A DNA stretch of 64,000 nucleotides from Actinomadura coerulea (GTDB lineage Bacteria; Actinomycetota; Actinomycetes; Streptosporangiales; Streptosporangiaceae), in the NCBI RefSeq assembly GCF_014208105.1, contig NZ_JACHMQ010000001.1:6262001-6326000 (forward strand), read 5' to 3'. The notes below the pieces were generated by a model. The model was not told the DNA's origin and did no database searches. It worked only from the letters and a program-made list of their open reading frames with translations. Position 1 is the stretch's first letter. Each line of letters starts with the position of its first letter. Shown here piece by piece: positions 26,797 through 35,224 of the stretch. A program made the position numbers and the translations under genes.

Positions 26797-29315
26797 CGAC
26801 CGAGCCGCTGATGGAGATCCTGGCGGGCTGGCCCGGACGCTGGCGCTACCCGGAGCTCGCCACGGCCCTGGCCGGCGGGCACCCGCTGGACGGGCCCGGC
26901 GCCGCGATGCGCGTGCTCTCCGGGCTCGCCGATCCGGTGACGGCGGCCGGTGGCATCGAACGGCTGATCGCTGTGGGCGAGTTCCAGCTCGTCGACGAGG
27001 TCCTCACCGGCGAGGACGCGTCCGCAGGCGGAGAGATCACCCCCGAGGGACTGCGCAAGCTGCACGAGAAGCTGGCGGAGGCCAGGCGAGCGGCCCGCGC
27101 GGACATCGAACTCCGGCAGGCGACGCTCGCCGAACGGGCTCGCCGTGCCGAGGTCCGCCCAGCTCCGTTGCCCGATCTCATGGAACTGGCCCAGTCCCGC
27201 CTCGCCGACGCGCAGGAACTGCTCGACGGTGAGCTCGAGTGGATCCTCGCGGAGGAAGAGAGGGTCGCCGAGGAACTGACCGGAAGGCTGAGCACCGCGG
27301 CCGCGAGTGAGGCACACCGCAGCGCCGTCCAGGCATGCATCGACGCCGGCGAGTTCCCCACCGCCCGGCGGCTCCTCGAAGCGGGGCGGGTTGACATGGA
27401 CAGCGGTGGCCCCTCCTCCGTGCCCCGGCCCCCGCACTGGGACTCCTCGTTGGGCGCCACCCTGGAGGAGATCCTGCTTCGCTACACGCCGGATCCCGCG
27501 CAGCCGCAACGCTCGAACCATGCCCGGTTCATCGATGTCGGAGACTCCGGGCAGGAGGTCGTGGAGGCGCTGCGCCACCTGTCCGCCCACATGGACGAGC
27601 CCAACGTCGGTACGTTCGCCACGGTCCTCGGCCGGATGCTGGGCGAGGACGTCCGCCCGCTGGTCACCGCCCACGATGGTGGTTTCCAGACGACGCTGCT
27701 CGGCCTCGACGACGCCCGGCTTCCGGGCCTGCAGGTGACCCGTCGCACCGGCATCCCCCTCTGGGTCGCCGAAGCGCACGCCCCGCCGCCTGTGGACCTG
27801 CCGCGGCCCCTCGTGTGGTTCGTCCCCGCGGTCCTGCGTGCGACGGCGCATCGCCCGCCCGGAACGGCCTTGCTCACGGCGCCGGACCTGCTGTGCCTGC
27901 TGGCCCGGCCGCCGCAGGGCGCTCAGTCCGGGCCAGCGAGCCGCCGCGTCAATCTGCTGCGTGCGATCGTTCCGCAACTGATCGCCCCTCCGACTGGCCT
28001 TGCCGGCATCACAGACGCCTCCCTCGGCATAGACCTGAACTCAGGCGCGTCGCCGCGCGAAACCCTCGCGTGGCTGCTCGACCTATGTGGCGTCGCCGCC
28101 GACGCCGTCGTCGTCGACACCCTGGAGTACGAGACGGGGGCGCACCCGCTCGCCGCCTGGGTGCTGTTGGATCTGCTGCTGTCGGAGCCGCCTGCCGACC
28201 GCCGCCTCACGCCGGCCGAACTTGACACCGTCCGGAGCAACGAAACACGCAGTCTGATCCGGGACAGGGTCACCGCGGGGCTCGGTGTCCTGGAACGCGC
28301 GGTCCTCGGCATCGCCTACACGCTGCACCGGGATGCGTCGTTCAGCGCTGCCGACGTGCTCACCGACGTGTCGCTCATGGGGCTCGGCGAGGACGAGACC
28401 GACCAGGCCGTCCAGCACCTGGCCCCTGAGACCGTCCTGCCGCGCCTGACGGGCGAAGCACTTCTCAGAGAACACCCGGACGGCTACGGCACTCTAGGCT
28501 CCGGCCTCGGGGAGGTGATCGCCGAGGGTGCCGAGGAAATGGCGGGCCGAGCGCTACGCGAGCTCGTCGACCAGGCCGACGACGCGGAGGCCGCCATGAT
28601 GGCGATGCTCGCAGGTCAGGCCCTCGTGCAGGTCGGCCACCGCAGCGACAACATCGTCATGGGCACGCAGGAGCTCCTCGACGCGCTCGCGGACGAACCG
28701 GACCCCGACGCGCGCGCACGGCTGCTCGCCCGTATCCGCGAAAACGTCGCCCGGCTCAGCGGCGGCCAGTACCGCAGGGCGTTCGAGGAGCTCCAGCGTC
28801 CGCCGGAGGACTGCGGCCTCACCGACCTCGTCCGCAAGCTGGGCCGCAGGGTGGAGTGGCAGGAGGGCATCGAGATCTCGTTCCGCTGCGAAGATGCGGC
28901 CAGAGCCACCGTTCACGCCGTCCGCGCGCTGCTCGAACTCGCCCTGGAAAACCTGCTCATCAACGCGGTCCAGGCGATGCGGAAGGCTGAGATCCCGGCA
29001 GAACGGCAGGAGATCACCCTTTCGGTGCGCGGCACGGAACGGGATGGCCCTGAGGATCGCCCTGGACCGTGGAACATCGTGGACATCGAGGACGCCGGAC
29101 CGGGACTGACGCGAGAGGACCGGGCAAGGCTGCTGCGCGGCGACACCTTCTCCAAGCACGGCAGCGGCGGGACGGGGCTCAGGGAGGCCCGGGAGATCGT
29201 CCGCAGGTTCGGAGGCGCGATCGAGATCTTGCCGGGCTCGGAACTGCTCGGCGGCGCACACCTGCGGGTCTGGCTACCGCGAACCGCTACCGACCCCGCA
29301 CGCGCAAGGCACTGA
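26793..29315 (+). CDS. GHKL ATPase, sensor-kinase-like, third gene of helicase/PLD operon
   Basis: This is 840 residues starting MTTEPLMEILAGWPGRW; its ATG overlaps the PLD stop. The first 600 residues are helical and of unknown type. The end is a clear GHKL ATPase: N-box LALENLLINAVQAMRK near residue 718, DAGPGL near 767 and GSGGTGLREAREIVRRFGG near 789. No standard phospho-acceptor histidine box precedes it, so it may phosphorylate a non-canonical site or act as an ATP-gated switch. A SARP-receiver regulator ends 26 bases downstream on the other strand, which suggests a sensor-regulator pair. This third gene is not part of the Mokosh systems as I know them. Confidence 0.85.
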   Translation: MTTEPLMEILAGWPGRWRYPELATALAGGHPLDGPGAAMRVLSGLADPVTAAGGIERLIAVGEFQLVDEVLTGEDASAGGEITPEGLRKLHEKLAEARRAARADIELRQATLAERARRAEVRPAPLPDLMELAQSRLADAQELLDGELEWILAEEERVAEELTGRLSTAAASEAHRSAVQACIDAGEFPTARRLLEAGRVDMDSGGPSSVPRPPHWDSSLGATLEEILLRYTPDPAQPQRSNHARFIDVGDSGQEVVEALRHLSAHMDEPNVGTFATVLGRMLGEDVRPLVTAHDGGFQTTLLGLDDARLPGLQVTRRTGIPLWVAEAHAPPPVDLPRPLVWFVPAVLRATAHRPPGTALLTAPDLLCLLARPPQGAQSGPASRRVNLLRAIVPQLIAPPTGLAGITDASLGIDLNSGASPRETLAWLLDLCGVAADAVVVDTLEYETGAHPLAAWVLLDLLLSEPPADRRLTPAELDTVRSNETRSLIRDRVTAGLGVLERAVLGIAYTLHRDASFSAADVLTDVSLMGLGEDETDQAVQHLAPETVLPRLTGEALLREHPDGYGTLGSGLGEVIAEGAEEMAGRALRELVDQADDAEAAMMAMLAGQALVQVGHRSDNIVMGTQELLDALADEPDPDARARLLARIRENVARLSGGQYRRAFEELQRPPEDCGLTDLVRKLGRRVEWQEGIEISFRCEDAARATVHAVRALLELALENLLINAVQAMRKAEIPAERQEITLSVRGTERDGPEDRPGPWNIVDIEDAGPGLTREDRARLLRGDTFSKHGSGGTGLREAREIVRRFGGAIEILPGSELLGGAHLRVWLPRTATDPARARH

Positions 29316-29341
29316 CACGGGCACGGTGGAGGGCCGCCGAC

Positions 29342-30556
29342 TCAGCCCCGGCCCCAGGTGTCGACGAAGGCCCGCACGGCCTGCTCGGCCTCGTGCAACG
29401 GACTCGAAGACAACGTCCGTCGCACGGCATCCGCCGACCGTTCGCATTCCCTCACCCGCTTCTCGCCGTCCCTGGTCCTGATGCGTCGCAGGCGCCGGTC
29501 GGCGTGGAAATACGCCGACTCCAGCCAGGTCGACAGCCGCGCGCACACGTCCTCCTCCTCGTCGGAGGTGAGCGCCTTGGCGATAGCGCGGATGGCCGGC
29601 AGGTTCAGCCGCCGCCCCTTCTGCTTGTTGACAATCCTGACAAGCCGGTAGCGGTTGCGGTGCAGCGGCGGTTGCAAGTCCAGGTCGTCCCACGGCGGCG
29701 CCACCGTCATCAGCGCGGTCGGAATCTCGGTGTTGTCCCGGAGCCACTCGACAATGTCGAACCCTTGCTCGTCGTTCAGCGCCTCGGTCAGATGCAGGTC
29801 GACCAGCGCACCGTGGCAGCGCAGGATTCGGTCGCGGTCGCTCTTCAGCAGCCGGTGCCAGTCGTCTAGACCGCCGACCGGCAGGCAGTCGTAGCCGTCC
29901 GCCTCCAGGCAGACGACGATCTGCTCCAGCACGTCGTCCTCGACGACGAGCAGGCGCTTGCGTTCGCGCCTGGCCAGCCGGTCGCGCAGCGGCGCGCACT
30001 CCGGATCCGAGGGGAACAGCCCGACGAACTCCTCCAGCCCCGCCATGCCCTCCAGGCCCGCCGACTCGATCCGAGCGACCAAGGTCGTGCGCGCCTGGAA
30101 GACCGGCCTCCAGCGGTTCCGGCGCGTCCGCGGTTGGGCGGCCCGCGGGTCCTCGCGCCAGTAGCCGATCAGCTTCGCGACCTGCGCCTCGGTGGGCTCG
30201 GCCGGTAGCGCGCGGACGCCGTCGACGAACTCCGCCGCGTCCACGCGCACCCGGTCCACCTCGAGCGCGTATCCATCGGTAACCAGGGAACCGAAACGCG
30301 GAATGGGCAGCTCCAGTTTGTGCAGAGTCTCGAAATGCTTGTGCAGTGCACTCTTGGAGGCGATGGCCCGGCCGCCGTTCGGATGGACCACCGCGTCTAG
30401 CAGTTCCGGGGTCTTCATCCCCTTGCGCCCGGCGAGCGCGAGACAGGTCAGCACCGCCGCGGGCAGCGGCGACAGCGGCGGCAGCAGCTCCCCGTCCTTC
30501 CTGACCACGAGAGCTCCCAGGACGTCGATCGTCCACAAAGGCCTCGTCCGCTCCAC
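29342..30556 (-). CDS. SARP-type DNA-binding/receiver-domain regulator
   Basis: This is 404 residues. The N-terminus resembles the winged-helix DNA-binding part of SARP regulators (WTIDVLGALVVRKDGELLPPLSP ... ALHKHFETLHKLEL ... DGYALEVDRVRVDAAEF). A shortened helical BTAD-like part follows. A receiver domain begins near residue 200 (RLLVVEDDVLEQIVVCLEADGY), with a likely phospho-acceptor Asp in GALVDLHL near residue 252 and a later Lys in NKQKG. A helical tail closes it. A DNA-binding domain placed before the receiver is unusual. The start is GTG. It converges on the GHKL gene and is its likely output partner. Confidence 0.78.
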   Translation of the reverse strand: MERTRPLWTIDVLGALVVRKDGELLPPLSPLPAAVLTCLALAGRKGMKTPELLDAVVHPNGGRAIASKSALHKHFETLHKLELPIPRFGSLVTDGYALEVDRVRVDAAEFVDGVRALPAEPTEAQVAKLIGYWREDPRAAQPRTRRNRWRPVFQARTTLVARIESAGLEGMAGLEEFVGLFPSDPECAPLRDRLARRERKRLLVVEDDVLEQIVVCLEADGYDCLPVGGLDDWHRLLKSDRDRILRCHGALVDLHLTEALNDEQGFDIVEWLRDNTEIPTALMTVAPPWDDLDLQPPLHRNRYRLVRIVNKQKGRRLNLPAIRAIAKALTSDEEEDVCARLSTWLESAYFHADRRLRRIRTRDGEKRVRECERSADAVRRTLSSSPLHEAEQAVRAFVDTWGRG

Positions 30557-30564
30557 AAACCAAC

Positions 30565-30577
30565 GATAACCGGGCTA
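30565..30577. promoter_or_regulatory. Operator half-site before SARP-receiver gene
   Basis: GATAACCGGGCTA repeats the left arm and spacer of the palindrome at 18829 exactly for 12 bases, but lacks a good right arm. It ends 9 bases from the gene's GTG, where a bound protein would block transcription or translation. Autoregulation is an inference. Confidence 0.45.
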
Positions 30578-30713
30578 CTGAGATTTCTCTGAGTAATGCG
30601 CCGCTATAGCCCCAAAACTCAGCGGCCGCCCGCGCGGCGCGGGGGATTCTCGCGGGCATCTTCGTGGCTAGGCGAGACGAGAACGTCTCCGGTTGCAGAA
30701 AGGCCACACCACC

Positions 30714-31994
30714 ATGCACGAGGTCCGCCTCACCCGCGACGAGCAGCCCATCCCCAACCGCGTCGTGGTCATCATGCCGTTCGGCAAGAAGATCCTGGAG
30801 GACGGGACGACCTTCGACTTCGACTGGTACTACGAGGACGTCGTTCGGACGACGATCCAGGAGGCGGGGTTCGTCCCCGTCCGCGCCGACGGCGTCTACG
30901 GCCCGGCCTCCGTCCAGGGGGTCGTGTGGCGCGCCATCCAGCAGGCCGAACTGGTCGTCGTCGACTTCTCCGGCCGCAACCCCAACGTCGCCATGGAGTA
31001 CATGGCGGCGCGGCTCATCGGCAAGCGCATGATCTACCTCGCGCAGCACCCCGACGACATCCCCAGCGACGTGCGCGGCCTGCGCTACATCCCGTACGCC
31101 TACGGGTACGCCGAGATGGCCGCCATGCAGAAGGAGTTGCGGGTCCAGCTCGAGGCCGTCCGCAAGGAACCCGCCCAGGAAATGGCCCTGATCCCGATGG
31201 CAACCGGTGGCACCGTCCCCACCCGCGCCCGGGTCGTGTCGGTCAGCCGTGAGTTCGCGGTCGTCCGGGCCGAGGACGGCCGCCCCGGCGTCCTCGGCTC
31301 CGAGGACGTCGACTGGGGCCGGATCATCCCCGACATGACCCGGCACTACTCGGTCGGCGACCAGGTCGACGGGGCGTTCGAGATGCTGCCGACCGGCGGG
31401 ATGAAGTACACGCTGCTCGCCGGTCGGCCGAACCCGTGGAACGAACTGGCCGCCGAGCACCCCGTCGGGCACGCCTTCACCGGCACCGTGCACAGCGTCC
31501 GCGACCCCGGGGTGTTCGTCCGCGTCCACGGCCCCATCAACGGCCTGATCCCGCGCGGCAGCCTGCCGGCGGGCGCCTTCCTCGCCCCCGGCGACGAGGT
31601 GGAGGTGACCACGGTCGACATCGACCCCCGGCGCCGCCGTGTGACCCTCAACCTGATCCGGAGCACCGCGGCCCGGCCGGCGACGGGGCCGCGGGTCGGC
31701 GACCGGCTGGAAGGGGAGGTCCACCGGATCCGCCCCGAGGGCGAGGGCGGCTTCGTCCTGCTGAGGGTGGAGGGCCGCCGCCGCCCCGTCTTCCTGCACT
31801 GCACGCAGATGACCCCCGACCTGCGCCAGGACCTCAACTCGGGCGGGATCGAGATCGGCGAGGTCATCGACCTGGAGGTCACGCGCGTCGACGACGTCGG
31901 CGACAAGGTGTACGTCCGCGACATCCCGGAGGACGCCACCGAGAGCTCAGTGGCGTGCGAGCCCGAGCAGCCCCCGCTGGCGGAAGCCGCCTGA
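30714..31994 (+). CDS. Nucleoside deoxyribosyltransferase-like domain fused to three S1 domains
   Basis: This is 426 residues. The N-terminal 150 match the nucleoside 2-deoxyribosyltransferase-like Rossmann family of conflict systems: VVVIMPFG, FDWYYEDVVRTTIQEAGFVPVRAD, AELVVVDFSGRNPNVAMEYM (candidate catalytic E in MEY) and GKRMIYLAQHPDDIPSD. Three S1-type OB folds follow (about 165-235, 245-310 and 325-405), for example HAFTGTVHSVRDPGVFVRVHG. S1 domains bind RNA. I infer an RNA-tethered enzyme that cleaves or makes a nucleotide. The ATG at 30714 has GAAAGG upstream. It is co-directional with, and 72 bases before, a two-TM protein gene. Confidence 0.8.
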   Translation: MHEVRLTRDEQPIPNRVVVIMPFGKKILEDGTTFDFDWYYEDVVRTTIQEAGFVPVRADGVYGPASVQGVVWRAIQQAELVVVDFSGRNPNVAMEYMAARLIGKRMIYLAQHPDDIPSDVRGLRYIPYAYGYAEMAAMQKELRVQLEAVRKEPAQEMALIPMATGGTVPTRARVVSVSREFAVVRAEDGRPGVLGSEDVDWGRIIPDMTRHYSVGDQVDGAFEMLPTGGMKYTLLAGRPNPWNELAAEHPVGHAFTGTVHSVRDPGVFVRVHGPINGLIPRGSLPAGAFLAPGDEVEVTTVDIDPRRRRVTLNLIRSTAARPATGPRVGDRLEGEVHRIRPEGEGGFVLLRVEGRRRPVFLHCTQMTPDLRQDLNSGGIEIGEVIDLEVTRVDDVGDKVYVRDIPEDATESSVACEPEQPPLAEAA

Positions 31995-32003
31995 CCACAC
32001 CGG

Positions 32004-32035
32004 GGAGGGGCCGCGGCCACCGCTGTGGCCCCTCC
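32004..32035 (+). promoter_or_regulatory. Intercistronic hairpin
   Basis: GGAGGGGCC at 32004-32012 pairs perfectly with GGCCCCTCC at 32027-32035, leaving a 14-base loop. It lies between the deoxyribosyltransferase/S1 gene and the small membrane-protein gene, with no U-tract. It may lower readthrough or shape expression of the second gene. Confidence 0.5.
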
Positions 32036-32066
32036 TCGGGCCTCCCTTTCCCCGAAGGAGAGCCCT

Positions 32067-32483
32067 GTGCCAACCGACCGCGACACCATCGTCGAGCTCT
32101 ACAAACTGGCCGTCGAGACCGCCGACCGGACCTCCGCCCGCCGCGCGACCGCCAACGCCTTCTTCCTCACCGTCCAGACCGCGCTCGCGGGCCTGGCCGC
32201 GGCGCTCCCCGCGGAGAGCGCCTTCGCCGGGACCGCCGTCTACCTGGCGGCCCTCACCCTCTGCGTGACCTGGTGGATCCAGCTGGGCACCTACCGCGCG
32301 CTCAACCGTGCCCGGTTCGCCGCTATCAGCGAGCTGGAGGCCGACTTGCCGGTCGCCCTCTTCACCGACGAGTGGGCCGGCCGCCCCCGCGCCTACATAG
32401 AACTCGGCGTCGTCGAACGGACGATCCCCTACGTCTTCGCCGCCATCCACACCCTGACGTTCGCCTCGATGCTCAACGCCTGA
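32067..32483 (+). CDS. Small membrane protein, SLATT-like two-TM candidate effector
   Basis: This is 138 residues from a GTG with AAGGAG 6 bases upstream. A helical N-terminus (TIVELYKLAVETADRTSARRATANAF) leads into two membrane segments, about residues 31-47 and 54-73. A short charged domain and a third, weaker hydrophobic stretch (IPYVFAAIHTLTFASML) follow. The pattern resembles two-TM SLATT-type proteins that are paired with nucleotide-handling enzymes in bacterial conflict systems and are thought to form pores. The family link is tentative. Co-transcription with the deoxyribosyltransferase/S1 gene is likely, and a strong hairpin ends the unit. Confidence 0.7.
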   Translation: MPTDRDTIVELYKLAVETADRTSARRATANAFFLTVQTALAGLAAALPAESAFAGTAVYLAALTLCVTWWIQLGTYRALNRARFAAISELEADLPVALFTDEWAGRPRAYIELGVVERTIPYVFAAIHTLTFASMLNA

Positions 32484-32492
32484 CCGTCGCCG

Positions 32493-32527
32493 CGCCTGTC
32501 CGGTACGCACCCCGTACCGGACAGGCG
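32493..32527 (+). terminator. Strong hairpin terminator
   Basis: A perfect 15-base stem (CGCCTGTCCGGTACG and its complement) with a 5-base loop starts 10 bases after the membrane-protein stop. There is no U-tract, as is common in actinomycetes. It closes the two-gene unit. Confidence 0.75.
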
Positions 32528-32597
32528 ACGGCGCGGGTCGTCGGCGGGGTCTGGTATGTGTCGGCCTACTGATGTCGCCAAGCCGCAGCGCATACCT

Positions 32598-33224
32598 CTA
32601 TCCAGTCGCAAGGTCGGGCACACGATCGATCGTTAATAGTGAGTATGGCGGGGAACCGTCCAGTGGCGTGACATCCTCGAACGCGTGGTCTGGTGCGAAG
32701 AGAAGGAGCCGACCATCGTCCCGATGCGCCAGTGTGAGGTTCCCGTTGGCCTCTACGGCGACGGCGTAGTACTCAACTGGGTTGATGGAGACCTTCAGGC
32801 CATCGCCTTCCCAGAGCCACGCGTAGTCGGCCAGGACGTCTGAGACTCGTACACGTGCCGCCTGGTCCGTGAGCACTTGGTTCTGGTTGCGCCACCAGGT
32901 GCTGGGTTCACCGAATCTCTCGACGATTCCGCCGCAGAGCTTCCAGAAGCTCATGTGCGCCTTCGGAAAAGACCCGCCGTCCGCATCCTGGGGCGGGTGG
33001 CAGAGCCATCCCCGTCGACCGTCCGGTGGTCCCCACGCCAGCAACTCGTACGCCGTGTCTCCGACGAGGATCGGGGTGAGAGTCGTCGAGTCGAGCAGTG
33101 CGGACAGTTCAGGTAGTTCTTCGGCCGATCCGCGGGTCCACGGCTGTGCCTCGCCCACTACGACGTTCTCGTCGGGTTGGAGGAACCATGGAACCTCCTG
33201 GAGGAACAGCTCCCAGTCGCTCAT
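32598..33224 (-). CDS. Hypothetical 208-residue protein
   Basis: I do not recognise this protein. It is a soluble alpha/beta protein rich in Trp, with PWFLQPDENVVVGEAQPWTRG, GDTAYELLAWGPPDGRRGWLCHP and SFWKLCGGIVERFGEPSTWW. Its size and the FWKLCGGI-type segment are reminiscent of SUKH-like immunity proteins, but the match is weak. No toxin gene is next to it. Coding is supported by length, GC-rich third positions and isolation on its strand. Confidence 0.65.
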   Translation of the reverse strand: MSDWELFLQEVPWFLQPDENVVVGEAQPWTRGSAEELPELSALLDSTTLTPILVGDTAYELLAWGPPDGRRGWLCHPPQDADGGSFPKAHMSFWKLCGGIVERFGEPSTWWRNQNQVLTDQAARVRVSDVLADYAWLWEGDGLKVSINPVEYYAVAVEANGNLTLAHRDDGRLLLFAPDHAFEDVTPLDGSPPYSLLTIDRVPDLATG

Positions 33225-33326
33225 GCTCCGATGATGGCAGGCCCGCTCTTGCCCACACCGACCAGGAAACCCGCGAGGTCGCTCATCGGCTCCTTGGGGC
33301 GCCGGGCCGGTCTCAGGTGAGCAACT

Positions 33327-34382
33327 TCAGCCTGCCGCCTCCTTGTAAGCATTGGTGAGGATCTCCAAGAGGTCGTCGGAGACCTCGTGGGTGACGTTGC
33401 CCTGCTTCAGCGTGGCCTGTAGGGCCGCTTCGACGAGTGGGATCGAATGGGGTGCCCGTCGCTCGAACACGCCCCGCCAGAACTGCAGGTAGACCGATTT
33501 GGTGTCCTTATAGATGGTCACCAGGCCCGCATCGCCAGATAGGCGAGGGAGCAGCGTGGTGATCCCTGCCTTTCCCTGGTAGGTGGCCAGGTCTACCAGC
33601 CGGTCTCGCTGCAGTGCCTCTGCCCACCGGGTGAGCCTTTCGAGCAGCTCCCGTTTGTCGGCTGGCGCGTCCGCGATGACCGCGCGGAACTCCTCGGAGC
33701 CGGGGACCGTACGCTGTCGCTCGGTCACCTCGGCCGTGGACAGCTCCCGGTCTCGCCGTGCGGGTTCAACGCGCTGGGGCACGAGGACCTGTCCGCCGGC
33801 TACGTCGTAGACCGAGACGGTGACGAGGTCGATGACGATCCCTTGGCTCACCGATTCCAGATAGCCGACGATCTGCGCCAACTCATCCGGAACGCTGTCG
33901 AGGACGACGACCAACCGGAAACTGCCCTCCGCCAGGCTTTGCGCGAGCCCTTCGGCGAACGCCTGCGGATCGACGGAGTGCTCCTGGTCATCTGCCTCGA
34001 CAGCGCTCACTACCGTTTTGAATCCGCGCTTGTTCAGGTGGGACGCCAGGACCTGCGACTCAAGCTGGCCCGCATCAAGACCCTGGAGGTATGCCGCGTA
34101 GGAGAGAACCTGAGCCACCACCGCGCGGCGAGCCTCGGTGTTCCCGGCCAGCTTCACCTCCACGATCACCATCTGCCCGGAGGGCTCCACGGCCACAAGA
34201 TCGGCGTATCCGCCGCCCAGCCGTACTTCGCGCCCCAGCACCGTGATCCGCGGAGAGCCGGCCAGCGGCAGAATCTGTGGACTCTGCTCGACGAGGTCAT
34301 GCAACGCTGCCTCAGCTGGATAGCCGCTCGGTGTGAGAAGGCGCCACTTTCCGCTTTGATCGGTGCTCCAGATAGCCGTCAC
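33327..34382 (-). CDS. PD-(D/E)XK nuclease-like protein
   Basis: This is about 351 residues from the GTG at 34382; a longer GTG start at 34460 is possible but adds residues unlike the family. The N-terminal segment (LTPSGYPAEAALHDLVEQSPQILPL) and the core YADLVAVEPSGQMVIVEVKLAGNTEARRAVVAQVLSYAAYL give the D...E-x-K signature of a NucS/DUF91-like nuclease fold. The C-terminal half is helical and unknown. No partner gene is obvious. A DNA-cleaving role in defence fits the location but is inferred. Confidence 0.75.
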   Translation of the reverse strand: MTAIWSTDQSGKWRLLTPSGYPAEAALHDLVEQSPQILPLAGSPRITVLGREVRLGGGYADLVAVEPSGQMVIVEVKLAGNTEARRAVVAQVLSYAAYLQGLDAGQLESQVLASHLNKRGFKTVVSAVEADDQEHSVDPQAFAEGLAQSLAEGSFRLVVVLDSVPDELAQIVGYLESVSQGIVIDLVTVSVYDVAGGQVLVPQRVEPARRDRELSTAEVTERQRTVPGSEEFRAVIADAPADKRELLERLTRWAEALQRDRLVDLATYQGKAGITTLLPRLSGDAGLVTIYKDTKSVYLQFWRGVFERRAPHSIPLVEAALQATLKQGNVTHEVSDDLLEILTNAYKEAAG

Positions 34383-34770
34383 AACCTGAACATAACGCCC
34401 GAAGGTATGACCAGCCCAGCTTTTCCAACAGCCGCAGGCGACGTTGACGATCGCCCGCACTGATCGGCTCAGGTCGCAAATCGTTATCCCGAAGTCGGCA
34501 CACCGAATCGGATCTCAGCCCTGTGTGCCGTACCGCCCCGGCCGGGCGGGCTATACGCACCCGCCTCTCGGTCTGTTGATTTTAGGTGTCAGCATGACAC
34601 GCCGATGCTTGAAGTTGTCAGCCCCCGGGTGATGAGAGAAGCTGGGCGCCAACGCTGCGCCCTGGGTCCCGCTGGCGAAGGGCGCGGGGCAAGAAATGGA
34701 AAACGCAAGCGTTATCGGGCGCGGTCCGCAGTGGGAGAGGGATCGGGCGCGATCCCGGGTCAGGAGGCTG
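34383..34770. other. Intergenic before mobilisation genes
   Basis: This is the divergent gap between the nuclease gene and mobC. It is AT-richer than its surroundings near 34475-34500 and 34560-34625. It could hold promoters and an origin of transfer for the adjacent relaxase, since oriT sites usually sit beside mobC. I see no clear nic-type repeat. Confidence 0.45.
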
Positions 34771-35193
34771 ATGGTCGAAGAGGGGTGCGGCGAGTCCTCG
34801 TCGAGCATGGCGAGGCGACGCAACCGCCGAGCTCATGGCGAGTCGAGGCGGAGGCGGGTGTTGTACGTCCTGTTTTCGGAGGATGAGCACGCGGCGGTGT
34901 CGAGGGCGGCAGAGCGTGAGCGGCTGGCGACCGCGGCCTGGGCGGCGCTGACGTTGCTTGCTGCGGCGAGCGGGACGCCGCGTGCAGAGCACAACGAGAT
35001 GCGCGAGGTACTGCAGGCCGTCATGCAGGCGCGTGGTCAAGCGCAGCGGATCGGCGTCAATCTCAACCAGGCGGTCGCCGCGCTGAATTCGGGAGAGGTG
35101 TCGTCGACGATCCAGTGGTATGCCCGCGCCGCCGCGCAGACGGTCCGCAAGCTGGACGACCTGGCCGAGGAGTTGAGAAGGCGGCTGCCGTGA
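34771..35193 (+). CDS. MobC-like relaxosome protein
   Basis: About 140 residues. A basic N-terminus precedes YVLFSEDEHAAVSRAAERERLATAAWA, and the family mark GQAQRIGVNLNQAVAALNSGE is near the end. MobC proteins bind oriT and help the relaxase open it. The ATG at 34771 has AGGAGG close upstream (short spacing); ATGs at 34696 and 34807 are alternatives. The relaxase gene begins 31 bases after its stop, so the two form one operon. Confidence 0.82.
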   Translation: MVEEGCGESSSSMARRRNRRAHGESRRRRVLYVLFSEDEHAAVSRAAERERLATAAWAALTLLAAASGTPRAEHNEMREVLQAVMQARGQAQRIGVNLNQAVAALNSGEVSSTIQWYARAAAQTVRKLDDLAEELRRRLP

Positions 35194-35224
35194 TCATAAA
35201 GGCATTGGCCCTGAGCGTTGCGTC

